Shown piece after piece: positions 19,623-27,106 of a stretch of 64,000 bases of DNA; within the stretch, counting starts at the first letter, position 1, and each line of letters opens with the position of its first letter. The stretch spans positions 806,001-870,000 of the forward strand of contig NZ_RQHS01000005.1 in NCBI RefSeq assembly GCF_004770895.1. Direction: 5' to 3'. Made by a program: the position numbers and the translations under genes. The notes beneath the pieces are model-generated. The model was not told where the DNA came from, searched no databases, and saw only the letters and a program-made list of their open reading frames with translations. The stretch is from Leptospira dzoumogneensis. GTDB lineage: Bacteria; Spirochaetota; Leptospiria; Leptospirales; Leptospiraceae.

Positions 19623-20435
19623 ATGAAGAATTTTCTTAGAAATTTATTTTCTCTTTTTTTAATCTCCGTTGTTCTTTTGTCGATCAATTGTAGTACACGA
19701 GTTTATCCGACGCTAGGCGAACCTTATGTTCGTAAGACCCTTGCTGAAAATCAAAAAAAACCAAAAATCGCTTATATCGGGTTTGCGGGTTTTAAAGAAG
19801 AGTTAACCGCTTCATACGGAAGGAGACGGACTTATACGGCTAGTTTAGACTATTCGAGTAGGATTTTAACCGATCCTTTATATGGAGATTTCGGTTCTGA
19901 TGAGCTTGCAAAAGTGAGTCAATTCCGACGAGATATTCCTTCGCTAAAAGTTCGTAATTTCGTTTTTAGCTTTCTGGATTCTGTTCGCCAATCCGGTTTG
20001 GAGGACATGAAGAAGTATGTTCATATAGTGCCGCGCGGAAAAGAATATGATTATTTCCTAAGAGACCATGGATTTGATTATTACGTAATCGGGATTCATC
20101 TGCCTGCTTTTCCGGAAAGTGCGGAAGATGAAAATTTCCTCCATGCTCTTTCTTTTCCTTTTTCTTTCTTCACGCTAGGAATACTCCCGTTTGTTGGAAA
20201 AGGAAAGGCATATACTACGGTGATCATTTTTGATAAAAACCTAAATGAGCTTAAACGTTTTGATTATAATAATAGATTCACTGAAATATCTGCCCTTTGG
20301 ATGCCTGCATCCAAATCTTGTGAAGTTTTGCGATGCCTTAACGGGAATAATGCGAGATCTATCAGGAATGAGCATATTTATTCGGGGCAAATTCCTGCTA
20401 TTGAGAAGGACATCGAGTCGGTTATTTTCAAATAA
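19623..20435 (+). CDS. Tandem-family lipoprotein, copy 2
   Basis: Paralogue of the gene at 18221, 270 residues, lipobox LSINC. It keeps the family pattern: KIAYIGFAGFKE, GRRRTYTASLDYS, RRDIPSLKVRNFVFSFLDSV, DYYVIGIHLPAFPES, a hydrophobic block ending in TLGILPF, FDKNLNELKRFDYNN, and SALWMPASKSCEVLRC with the paired C-terminal Cys. The Cys spacing differs from the other two copies, and the region after the hydrophobic block is shorter. Function is unknown. It is clearly diverged rather than a recent duplicate. Confidence 0.78.
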   Translation: MKNFLRNLFSLFLISVVLLSINCSTRVYPTLGEPYVRKTLAENQKKPKIAYIGFAGFKEELTASYGRRRTYTASLDYSSRILTDPLYGDFGSDELAKVSQFRRDIPSLKVRNFVFSFLDSVRQSGLEDMKKYVHIVPRGKEYDYFLRDHGFDYYVIGIHLPAFPESAEDENFLHALSFPFSFFTLGILPFVGKGKAYTTVIIFDKNLNELKRFDYNNRFTEISALWMPASKSCEVLRCLNGNNARSIRNEHIYSGQIPAIEKDIESVIFK

Positions 20436-20505
20436 ATCCAAAATTTGGTTTTACCCGATAAATTTTTTACTGGTATCTAAGCTGGGAATTGGTTAGAGTT
20501 TCTGA

Positions 20506-21318
20506 ATGCGTTTGCTCTTTCTCAGCGTCTTCTTTTTATTTTTATCCAATGCCTGCGCTTCCAGATATTCTCTTACCCAGACCGGTGATGTAGGAATTCC
20601 TACAAAACAACCTGCTAAAAAATTTAGGATCGCTTATCTAGGCTTTAATACTTTTAAATCCACTAAGGTAAAAAATCCAGATGGAACAGTGGACTTCGAA
20701 GCACTGTCAGATCCGTATTCCCGTACGATTAAAGAGCCTATCGGGGGGAGTTTTCCTATCCCTGGGGAAAATAAGCCGAACGGGATTAGAAAAGATTTGG
20801 CTCCGGAGAAAGTTGCTATATTCGTAAAATCTTTCTTAGAGGTGACTGGGCCTACGGGGATCAGAGAATTGGAAAAGTTTTTAGAGATCTCAAAAACAGG
20901 GGAGAATTATACTTACTACTTTAAAAATCTTCCTTATGATTATTATATCGTGGGGTTACATTACCCTGTTTTTGAAAAGACCAGAAATATTGGCCTGAAC
21001 TTTGTAACAATTTTCTCTAGTTTATTCAGCGTTGTTACTCTGGGGATCCTGCCCTCTTACGAGGCGTATGCCGCAAATACTAAAGTTCTAATATATGATA
21101 AAAACCTAAATTTACTCAAAGAGCTTGAATACGATAATAATTACTCGGTTTGGAGGGCATTATGGATCTCTCCGAATCCTAAGGAATGCGGGATTGGAAG
21201 TTTAAGCTGTCTCGGAATGTTTAGCCCTACATTGGGAACGAATCCGCCTATGGTATTCGAAGCAAGTTCTCCTAAGATCGGTTCCGACTTAAGCGATTAT
21301 ATAAATACATTGAAATAA
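20506..21318 (+). CDS. Tandem-family lipoprotein, copy 3
   Basis: Third paralogue, 270 residues, lipobox LSNAC. It is closest in motif order to copy 1: RIAYLGFNTFKS, NGIRKDLAPEKVAIFVKSFL, YDYYIVGLHYPVFEK, FVTIFSSLFSVVTLGILPSY, IYDKNLNLLKELEYDNNYS and RALWISPNPKECGIGSLSC. The conserved IYDKNLN strand and paired Cys near the C terminus define the family. Its position 70 bases after copy 2 suggests one transcript. Function is unknown. Confidence 0.78.
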   Translation: MRLLFLSVFFLFLSNACASRYSLTQTGDVGIPTKQPAKKFRIAYLGFNTFKSTKVKNPDGTVDFEALSDPYSRTIKEPIGGSFPIPGENKPNGIRKDLAPEKVAIFVKSFLEVTGPTGIRELEKFLEISKTGENYTYYFKNLPYDYYIVGLHYPVFEKTRNIGLNFVTIFSSLFSVVTLGILPSYEAYAANTKVLIYDKNLNLLKELEYDNNYSVWRALWISPNPKECGIGSLSCLGMFSPTLGTNPPMVFEASSPKIGSDLSDYINTLK

Positions 21319-21327
21319 GAAAAGACA

Positions 21328-21351
21328 CCCGGGGTGGTTTGGTTCCCCGGG
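21328..21351. terminator. GC-rich hairpin between convergent genes
   Basis: CCCGGGG (21328-21334) and CCCCGGG (21345-21351) form a 7-bp stem with a 10-base loop. It lies between the stop codons of the converging lipoprotein copy 3 and the small Cys-rich gene, so it may serve both strands. No T tract follows. Confidence 0.5.
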
Positions 21352-21359
21352 ATTAGAAG

Positions 21360-21659
21360 CTATTTAGCGAGAAGGGATGCGAGGATACTTTTCTTATCGA
21401 TAGGAGAATCGAAAATAGAAGCAGAACAAACTTTGTAATTAGCGGCAGAAGGGCAACTTGCCGTTCCTCCTATCTTACATCCCGACTTCTCACATTTTTT
21501 ACGGTTTTCGGAAGTATCAGAACCGGAATAGCTACAATAATCTCTACAATTTGAATTGGAACCTGAACCACAGATATAACATCCATCCGCATAAAGACCA
21601 AGTTTAGAATGAGCGGAAAAGATCAGGATGAGAAGCTGTGCAAGAATCAGTTTTTTCAT
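21360..21659 (-). CDS. Small exported Cys-rich protein
   Basis: A 99-residue protein with a cleavable signal peptide (LILAQLLILIFSAHSKLGLYA). The mature part has nine cysteines, most in the pattern CYICGSGSNSNCRDYC and CEKSGCKIGGTASC, expected to form disulfides in the periplasm or outside. No lipobox is visible. I do not recognise the family; it resembles other short Leptospira Cys-rich secreted proteins, including the partial one at the window start, only in composition. Function is unknown. Confidence 0.65.
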   Translation of the reverse strand: MKKLILAQLLILIFSAHSKLGLYADGCYICGSGSNSNCRDYCSYSGSDTSENRKKCEKSGCKIGGTASCPSAANYKVCSASIFDSPIDKKSILASLLAK

Positions 21660-21946
21660 ATATTTCCCAAACTCGAAAATGGATTAATAATTTATTTCCA
21701 AAATTGAAGATAGTCAACCAATTAATTTTTCGAGGATTTTACCCTGCTTTTCACGTTCACCCGTTTGAGGGATACGTTAGTCGAGGTGAGTATTCCCTAA
21801 CGGATAAAGTTCGGTAAAAAATTTTTTCCAAAAGAAAGCGATTTTGCCTGAAAAAAATCGAAAACGAAAGACATTCCAAGAATAAATCGTGAGTCGGTTA
21901 ATTCGGAAAGGATCAATTCGCTTATTAAAAGAAGCCTAGTCGGATT
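21660..21946. other. Intergenic region between divergent genes, short inverted repeat
   Basis: This 287-base AT-rich gap separates the small Cys-rich gene from the divergent DUF1577 gene. I see no gene. CGTTAG (21775-21780) and CTAACG (21797-21802) form a 6-bp inverted repeat and could be part of a regulatory site, but support is weak. No clear sigma70 pair was found. Confidence 0.3.
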
Positions 21947-23092
21947 ATGCAATATTTTGAAAAGAATTCCAGAGCTTTAGATTATATCGTTTCCAAAGAT
22001 CAGAAAAAGCATGTCATTCTGAAATATCTGCTGGACCAGGAACTTTCCCTCAAGATCTATCCTTTCGATCAAAAAGCCGTCATCAAAAAGTATTTGGAAG
22101 AGGATGAAAAGGTCCTGATCCGCATGCCTGAGAACTGGGAAGAAACAGGAGAGAAAAAGGTCTCCTTGTTCAAGATCCTAGCCAAGTATATAGAAATTGA
22201 CTGTCAATTCCTTCAAAAAGCGGAGAAAGACCTTTACCTATTAAAGGTAGAAAGACTTGCAATTGCAAAATTGAATCGGGAAAGTCCTAGGGTCCAAGTC
22301 TCAAACGGCAAAGCTGTCGTTACGAATTTAATCACACCTAAAACGGTGATCGAAGCGAATATGTTCAATATTCCGACTCTGATAAAAGTGAATTTAGAAG
22401 ATTATAAAAACCGCCTGAAAAAGAACAGTGCTGATAATATTGTGATCGATACATTTAAACCGGGACTGGATAGAAAGTTTGAGATCGTAAAACGTTCTCG
22501 TAAGTCTTTGCTCTTAGAAGATACACAAAACGTCGATTCTTATTCCGAGTCAGGGCCGGATCGTTTGGATTATTCCAAAGATATAGACGACGATATAGGA
22601 ACGATCATCCGGAAATTTAAGGATCAAAAAATCGTTTCAGAACTCATTCGTCCTATCATTTACAAAAACCATTCCGATCAACCGATCCCGATAGGTTATA
22701 TCTGGATACAAAGTAAGGATAGAAAACTCACTTCGGATTATTTGGCGGAATTAGGCAGGCTTTCGGATGAGGTTGTAGGCCGGATCAAGGAATCGAATAC
22801 TATCAAGACCACTGAAAAATTTACGATCTTAGATGCTTCTGCCAAAGGACTTAAGGTAAAAATCCATGATCCGAACCTGATAGATACCTTACCTAAACAA
22901 GAGAGTTTTATCTTAGATGTTCTGTTCAAAATGCAGGCTCCTTTGACTGTTTCCGCGGCGATCCGTTGGTGGGGAAAAGACGAGGATGGAAATTTGACAT
23001 TAGGTTTGGAGTTTAAGAGTAAATCGGATCATCCTGGAGAAAGAGACAGATATATTAAAAATTTGGAATTGATACAAAAGGGTTCACTTTAA
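21947..23092 (+). CDS. DUF1577 family protein with PilZ-like C-terminal domain
   Basis: Soluble 381-residue protein matching the DUF1577 family, which is largely confined to Leptospira. The N-terminal 150 residues are mixed alpha/beta (KKHVILKYLLDQELSLKIYP). A middle helical segment and a C-terminal region with PilZ-like strand pattern follow (FTILDASAKGLKVKIHDPN, then ESFILDVLF and RWWGKDEDGNLTLGLEFK). PilZ domains often bind cyclic-di-GMP, but the RxxxR motif is not evident, so ligand binding is unsettled. It converges with polB, with one base between their stops. Confidence 0.75.
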   Translation: MQYFEKNSRALDYIVSKDQKKHVILKYLLDQELSLKIYPFDQKAVIKKYLEEDEKVLIRMPENWEETGEKKVSLFKILAKYIEIDCQFLQKAEKDLYLLKVERLAIAKLNRESPRVQVSNGKAVVTNLITPKTVIEANMFNIPTLIKVNLEDYKNRLKKNSADNIVIDTFKPGLDRKFEIVKRSRKSLLLEDTQNVDSYSESGPDRLDYSKDIDDDIGTIIRKFKDQKIVSELIRPIIYKNHSDQPIPIGYIWIQSKDRKLTSDYLAELGRLSDEVVGRIKESNTIKTTEKFTILDASAKGLKVKIHDPNLIDTLPKQESFILDVLFKMQAPLTVSAAIRWWGKDEDGNLTLGLEFKSKSDHPGERDRYIKNLELIQKGSL

Positions 23093-23093
23093 T

Positions 23094-25391
23094 CTAAAAG
23101 TCGAATCTACCCTGAGGATCTATTAGAGAGTCGAAATCCTTGAAAGATGCGAATTCCGCCCAAACTTCCCTAAAAACCCCGACTAATATTTTTCTGTAAT
23201 ATTCTTTATCGAAACCTGTTCTTTTGATCTTATTCGGATAGAGTTGCAGCTCTTCTTCCGGCATGTATCTTCTATCCTTGGTTTTTGATTTTTGGTTCAA
23301 TACTAAATATTTAATTTTTTCCCCAGCCTGGACATCCATACCGAAATCTTTCAGTTTCATCATGGAGAGCGCAGTGGCTCCCATTACTTCGTATTCTTCC
23401 AGCTCTCTGGAGCTGGATTTGAGAAGTAGAAGATTTTCAGGAGGGATACAATCCTGTCGGATCATAGAATCATATTTATGATAGATGGATAAAATTTCGG
23501 ATTCGGATTTTTTTAGATCTTGTATAGTGACCTTGGTCTTCATCCATTCCAACATTTCTCTTTGCGCGCTTGTGATAAAAGCGGGGAGGTCCTTTCTTCT
23601 GGCTCCTATTCCTCTACACTTCAATTTTCCGGATTGGAATCTTCCCATATATCTATTTGCAACGGGCATTTCTGGATCTTGGCTGGAAGGAGGAAAAAGT
23701 AACCAGGTATAGACTCCATCCACTTCCATTCTAATTTTGGTGCGCCTATATATTTCCGAACATAAGGAATCCAAATCGGATGTGCTTAATGGAGAAGAAT
23801 CATAGTGTTTGATAAATATACTATCGGTGATCGCATGAACGAACTCATAACCGAATTCTTCCGCGGTTTCTTTGGCGAGTAGAAGTTTTTGTCTTCCGAA
23901 CGCGTTTACACTTTCGTGGCTTTCTAATCTTCCGAATTTTGCGTTTCTATAACCTAAGTATCCGAAAGAAGTAACTAACATCCATTTTAAGCTGGCTTGT
24001 TTCGCTTCATAATCTTCTAACTGCCTTCCTGAAGTGACTTTGGATTGTTGTTTATAATAAGTCCTTCTGTCTATTATATGTTTTAAGGCTTCTGAAACGA
24101 CTCCTTTACGTTTATCGCATATTCGATATCCTATATCCGGGGCTTTCGGAACTGTTTTATCGTTTACGCAGCATAGGCAGTTCACACATTCCGGAGAAAT
24201 ATTATGCATCGCCATGATGCTGGGATACATCTGCGCAAAATCCAATTGTGCAACATTCTCTGCCGTTTTCCCATGAGTAATATCCGGTTGGAAAACTAAT
24301 CCTCCTTTGTCTGCCTCCAGTAATTGGAGTGCTGTTTTAGGAGCTTCTACCGCACTTTTTTGCCAAGGAACCAAGTAACCTCTTCTTAAGGCCACATCGG
24401 TCTCTATATAAGTAAGCGCTTTTCCCGTGGATGCTCTCGCCATTTTTTGCATAGGAAGCCTGGAAAGTCTTGCGAGTTCTATTACTCCCATTAGATCCGC
24501 TTCCTTATATACGAAGCTGTTTTTGGAATCTATATGCCATCTTCCGAATAAAGGATAAGAAGGTGCACGAAATACAATATTTCCATATGTAAAATAACTA
24601 GTTCCCTTGGTGCTGATATTCCTTCGGATCGGAGTTGTTCTATCCCTGTCTAATGCAGGTAGAAATCCCTGTCTTTGTGATTGGTAGAATATGTAGGGTA
24701 GAATAACCTGATCTCCGTATCTGGTCAGAAGAATGTCCGGATCTTCTTCCCTTAAAAGTGCATCTAGTTTTTCTAATAGTCTTCTGGGATTTGACCCGGA
24801 TAGTTCATGGTAATCGGTTTCAGTTCGAACTATCAAAGGGTTGTTTTCTAGATTGATCCTATGGCTTTTTTTTAGCTCCAAATGTAAGGTCTTGAATTTG
24901 GGGACCTCATAATCCATTTCCGAAGGAGAATCTTCTGTCCTTACGTTTACGATCCTTTTTGCTCCGGGATCCTCCGTGTAATCTATTTCCATTTTACATA
25001 ATGGAAATAGACCTTTCTGGAACATATAACTAGTAGGAAGATCCAGATCCGAATGATAGATCTCGAATTTTCCATACAAGGCATATAATTTGCGGCTGAT
25101 CTTAGGCAGGATAGAGGGTTTGGTGATGACTATCCTTAGGACCGGAACAGTCTTATTCTCGTAGAATAGATTTCTATTTTCGTAAATAGGAACATCCTGA
25201 ATGGCATCCAATTCAAAAAGACGTTTTACTAATTTTTTAAGTAGATCGGCTTCTCCTCTGGCATAAATGATCGGATTAAATTTATCCAAAAAGAGTTGGG
25301 ATTCACCTGCTTCGTTTTTCAACCATAGATATACCATGTCCTCCGCATGATAAACGTCGAACAAATATCCTCTGGCAGTTTGGAGTTTCAT
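23094..25391 (-). CDS. Divergent B-family DNA polymerase
   Basis: Family B DNA polymerase of 765 residues. Motif A is intact at residues 383-392 (LDFAQMYPSI, D384). Motif B is recognisable at 469-481 (K469, then TSFGYLGY). Motif C reads HAITDS (519-524), so the first Asp of the usual DTDS is Ile521 while the metal-binding second Asp (D523) remains. The exonuclease domain is degenerate: Exo I LHLELKK lacks the first Asp and Exo II lacks its Asp, while an Exo III-like YKEAD (295-299) stays. It is the last gene of a three-gene operon, its start overlapping the upstream stop (ATGA). A translesion or repair role is inferred. Confidence 0.88.
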   Translation of the reverse strand: MKLQTARGYLFDVYHAEDMVYLWLKNEAGESQLFLDKFNPIIYARGEADLLKKLVKRLFELDAIQDVPIYENRNLFYENKTVPVLRIVITKPSILPKISRKLYALYGKFEIYHSDLDLPTSYMFQKGLFPLCKMEIDYTEDPGAKRIVNVRTEDSPSEMDYEVPKFKTLHLELKKSHRINLENNPLIVRTETDYHELSGSNPRRLLEKLDALLREEDPDILLTRYGDQVILPYIFYQSQRQGFLPALDRDRTTPIRRNISTKGTSYFTYGNIVFRAPSYPLFGRWHIDSKNSFVYKEADLMGVIELARLSRLPMQKMARASTGKALTYIETDVALRRGYLVPWQKSAVEAPKTALQLLEADKGGLVFQPDITHGKTAENVAQLDFAQMYPSIMAMHNISPECVNCLCCVNDKTVPKAPDIGYRICDKRKGVVSEALKHIIDRRTYYKQQSKVTSGRQLEDYEAKQASLKWMLVTSFGYLGYRNAKFGRLESHESVNAFGRQKLLLAKETAEEFGYEFVHAITDSIFIKHYDSSPLSTSDLDSLCSEIYRRTKIRMEVDGVYTWLLFPPSSQDPEMPVANRYMGRFQSGKLKCRGIGARRKDLPAFITSAQREMLEWMKTKVTIQDLKKSESEILSIYHKYDSMIRQDCIPPENLLLLKSSSRELEEYEVMGATALSMMKLKDFGMDVQAGEKIKYLVLNQKSKTKDRRYMPEEELQLYPNKIKRTGFDKEYYRKILVGVFREVWAEFASFKDFDSLIDPQGRFDF

Positions 25392-25648
25392 TCTTGGCTG
25401 CGAAAAGTTTCCGATTCTTTTTTTAATCTGAGGATTTCTTTTTTTAGATCTATCATCATAGTAAGAAGCATGATATCGATCGGATAAGGAGAAGAAGCCA
25501 TCACTCCTGCTTGTACTTGTAGTTTTGCAGTTCTGATCAATTCGTCGAAAATTTCCTGGTCCGGCTTACGAAGACCTCTTCTGTATTGTCCGAGACTTGA
25601 CTCAATATACTGCATTTGCCTGGAATATGGAATAACTGTCCTACCCAT
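25388..25648 (-). CDS. Small helical protein in the polB operon
   Basis: An 86-residue, charged and mostly helical protein with a basic middle (YRRGLRKPDQEIFDELIRTA), a Met-rich helix (YPIDIMLLTMMIDLKKEIL) and a C-terminal coiled-coil-like tail (LKKEILRLKKESETFRSQE). It overlaps the RecA-like gene upstream by 8 bases and polB downstream by 4, so it is translated in a coupled manner with both. I do not recognise a family. The position suggests an adaptor between the two larger proteins. Confidence 0.72.
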   Translation of the reverse strand: MGRTVIPYSRQMQYIESSLGQYRRGLRKPDQEIFDELIRTAKLQVQAGVMASSPYPIDIMLLTMMIDLKKEILRLKKESETFRSQE

Positions 25649-26288
25649 AAATAAACTCCTGTTTGGAATTCGGATCCGTTCCGATCTCGTACGTAGATTT
25701 CGCTTTTCTGATCTTTAGATAGGAATGACCTTCCACTACGTTTAATTCCCAAAGATCTTCGGAGAGCTCTACTAATTTGGGAAAAATTTTTTGAAAGGTT
25801 GGATGAGTGTATTTTGTGGATTCTACAAGTACGATCGGAATACGTTTAGCGCGCATACGCTCCAATAATATTACCAATTTTTCCAAAAGAAAAAGACCCT
25901 CGTCGTCCTGAACATCTCCATCAAAGAACTGCTTGCAAGGAGCTAAAATGAAATAGATAGTATTCTCTTTTGTGGAAGAGTAAATCTCACGGACGGAATC
26001 CAAGATCTGATAAGGAGTGAATGCTCTTTGGACCAGGATTTTTTCTAAAAGAGCTTCGGGAGATACTCTTCTCTTTCTTGTCTCTTCCGTAATCGTGAAT
26101 ACATCGAAACGAATGGCGCAGTCCAAATTAAAAACTTGGAATCCGGAAACTGCAAATGCGTATTCCCAGAGAAGTGCCAATTTATAGATTCCCTGTCTTC
26201 CTGTTAAGAGCCCAACATTGTCTCTACTCCATCCTAGGACAGGACGAAACAACTGGTCTTGGAAACCCTCCAGGGGACCTAAATACAT
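25641..26288 (-). CDS. RecA/RadB-like protein with degenerate Walker A
   Basis: A 215-residue protein with the strand-loop-helix order of a RecA/RadB/ImuA core. VGLLTGRQGIYKLALLWEYA (25-44) is the P-loop region, VFNLDCAIRFD resembles the second strand of RadB, SPEALLEKILVQRAFTPYQI matches the helix after it, and IYFILAPCKQFFD stands at the Walker B position. The P-loop lacks the second Gly and the Ser/Thr after Lys36, and no Walker B Asp-Ser is present, so ATP hydrolysis is doubtful. It is the first gene of the polB operon. An ImuA-like role as a recombinase-derived polymerase accessory is an inference. Confidence 0.6.
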   Translation of the reverse strand: MYLGPLEGFQDQLFRPVLGWSRDNVGLLTGRQGIYKLALLWEYAFAVSGFQVFNLDCAIRFDVFTITEETRKRRVSPEALLEKILVQRAFTPYQILDSVREIYSSTKENTIYFILAPCKQFFDGDVQDDEGLFLLEKLVILLERMRAKRIPIVLVESTKYTHPTFQKIFPKLVELSEDLWELNVVEGHSYLKIRKAKSTYEIGTDPNSKQEFIYG

Positions 26289-26333
26289 ATATACTATATA
26301 AATGATATGTTAAAAAATGTAAAGTGATTTGAT

Positions 26334-26942
26334 ATGTGGGAATTCCAAAAAGAGGGTTTTAGGCTCTGGGCTACTACAATTATGTCTTGTCGAAAAAAAT
26401 TTTCCAAAATCCTTGGAGCTATGGAATCAGATCATTTCAAAACGGTCCGCGCCCGTTCTGCGGTAGATTACCTTTTTAGGACCGTTCACCAACATCATTC
26501 TCAGCTTAGCCAAATGGCAGATCAGAAGGCAAACATTCTGATAGCAGCATCATTCGTAATACTTTCACTTTCCTTGGGATATGTCCAAAGACCTACCTAT
26601 AGAACAGGCTTGTTGACACTGATGGTATTCATAGTAATTGCAGCGAGCTTAGCCATACTTGCAGTGATGCCTACCTTCAAACAAAAGAAGAACGGTAAAT
26701 CGAATCCCTTGTTTTTCGGACATTTTGCTCCTATGAGTGAAAAGGAATTTATGAATAAGATGGAAGAGATCGCCTCGGAAGATTCTTCCTTATACGAAGC
26801 CTTGACTAGAGATCTATATCAGTTGGGAAAATCCCTCTACTTTACAAAATACAGATATTTAAGATGGAGTTATCGCTGTCTTTTAGTCGGCGTTACTTCT
26901 TCTATGGTCTTAATATTCCTGGAAATTAAAGGAATTCTTTAA
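26334..26942 (+). CDS. Pycsar-effector-like (DUF5706) two-helix membrane protein
   Basis: Resembles PF18967/DUF5706, the transmembrane domain of Pycsar effectors. Features are an N-terminal helix leading to HQHHSQLSQMADQKANILIA (residues 53-72), a first membrane helix (AASFVILSLSLGYV), a second (LLTLMVFIVIAASLAILAVM), a loop with MSEKEFMNKMEEIASEDSSLYEA, and a third hydrophobic C-terminal helix. Pycsar effectors depolarise membranes when cCMP or cUMP is made. No pyrimidine cyclase or nucleotide-binding domain is present nearby, so the role is open. It is divergent from the polB operon by 45 bases. Start is uncertain; ATG at 26421 behind TTGGAG is an alternative. Confidence 0.7.
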   Translation: MWEFQKEGFRLWATTIMSCRKKFSKILGAMESDHFKTVRARSAVDYLFRTVHQHHSQLSQMADQKANILIAASFVILSLSLGYVQRPTYRTGLLTLMVFIVIAASLAILAVMPTFKQKKNGKSNPLFFGHFAPMSEKEFMNKMEEIASEDSSLYEALTRDLYQLGKSLYFTKYRYLRWSYRCLLVGVTSSMVLIFLEIKGIL

Positions 26943-26956
26943 TAGGATCAATTCCT

Positions 26957-27058
26957 ATGGAAGGATTTAAGATCTCCCTTCGAGATGGGAACTATGGAGA
27001 TCTAAAAACTTTAGAAGATGCAGGTTCTGATCGGATAACTGCAGGATTTATCTTTTAG
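26957..27058 (+). other. 33-codon open frame, possible gene remnant
   Basis: A short ATG-to-TAG frame in the gap after the DUF5706-like gene encodes a peptide with a beta-alpha look (GFKISLRDGNYGDLKTLEDA, then GSDRITAGFIF). The -LEDAGSDRITAGFIF end resembles the barrel strand-helix pattern of flavin oxidoreductase C termini, hence a possible remnant. AGATCTCC and GGAGATCT (26970-26977, 26996-27003) form an inverted repeat inside it. It may be chance. Confidence 0.25.
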
Positions 27059-27106
27059 CGGGGGAAGATTGGAGAAACGTATGGAAGTTAGGTTTTTAAC
27101 AACCCG

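Noticed and set aside
26286..26309. SOS box between the polB operon and the divergent gene
   Set aside because: Only CATAT-N14-ATATG is present; no TTTG-N5-CAAA site expected for leptospiral LexA was found.
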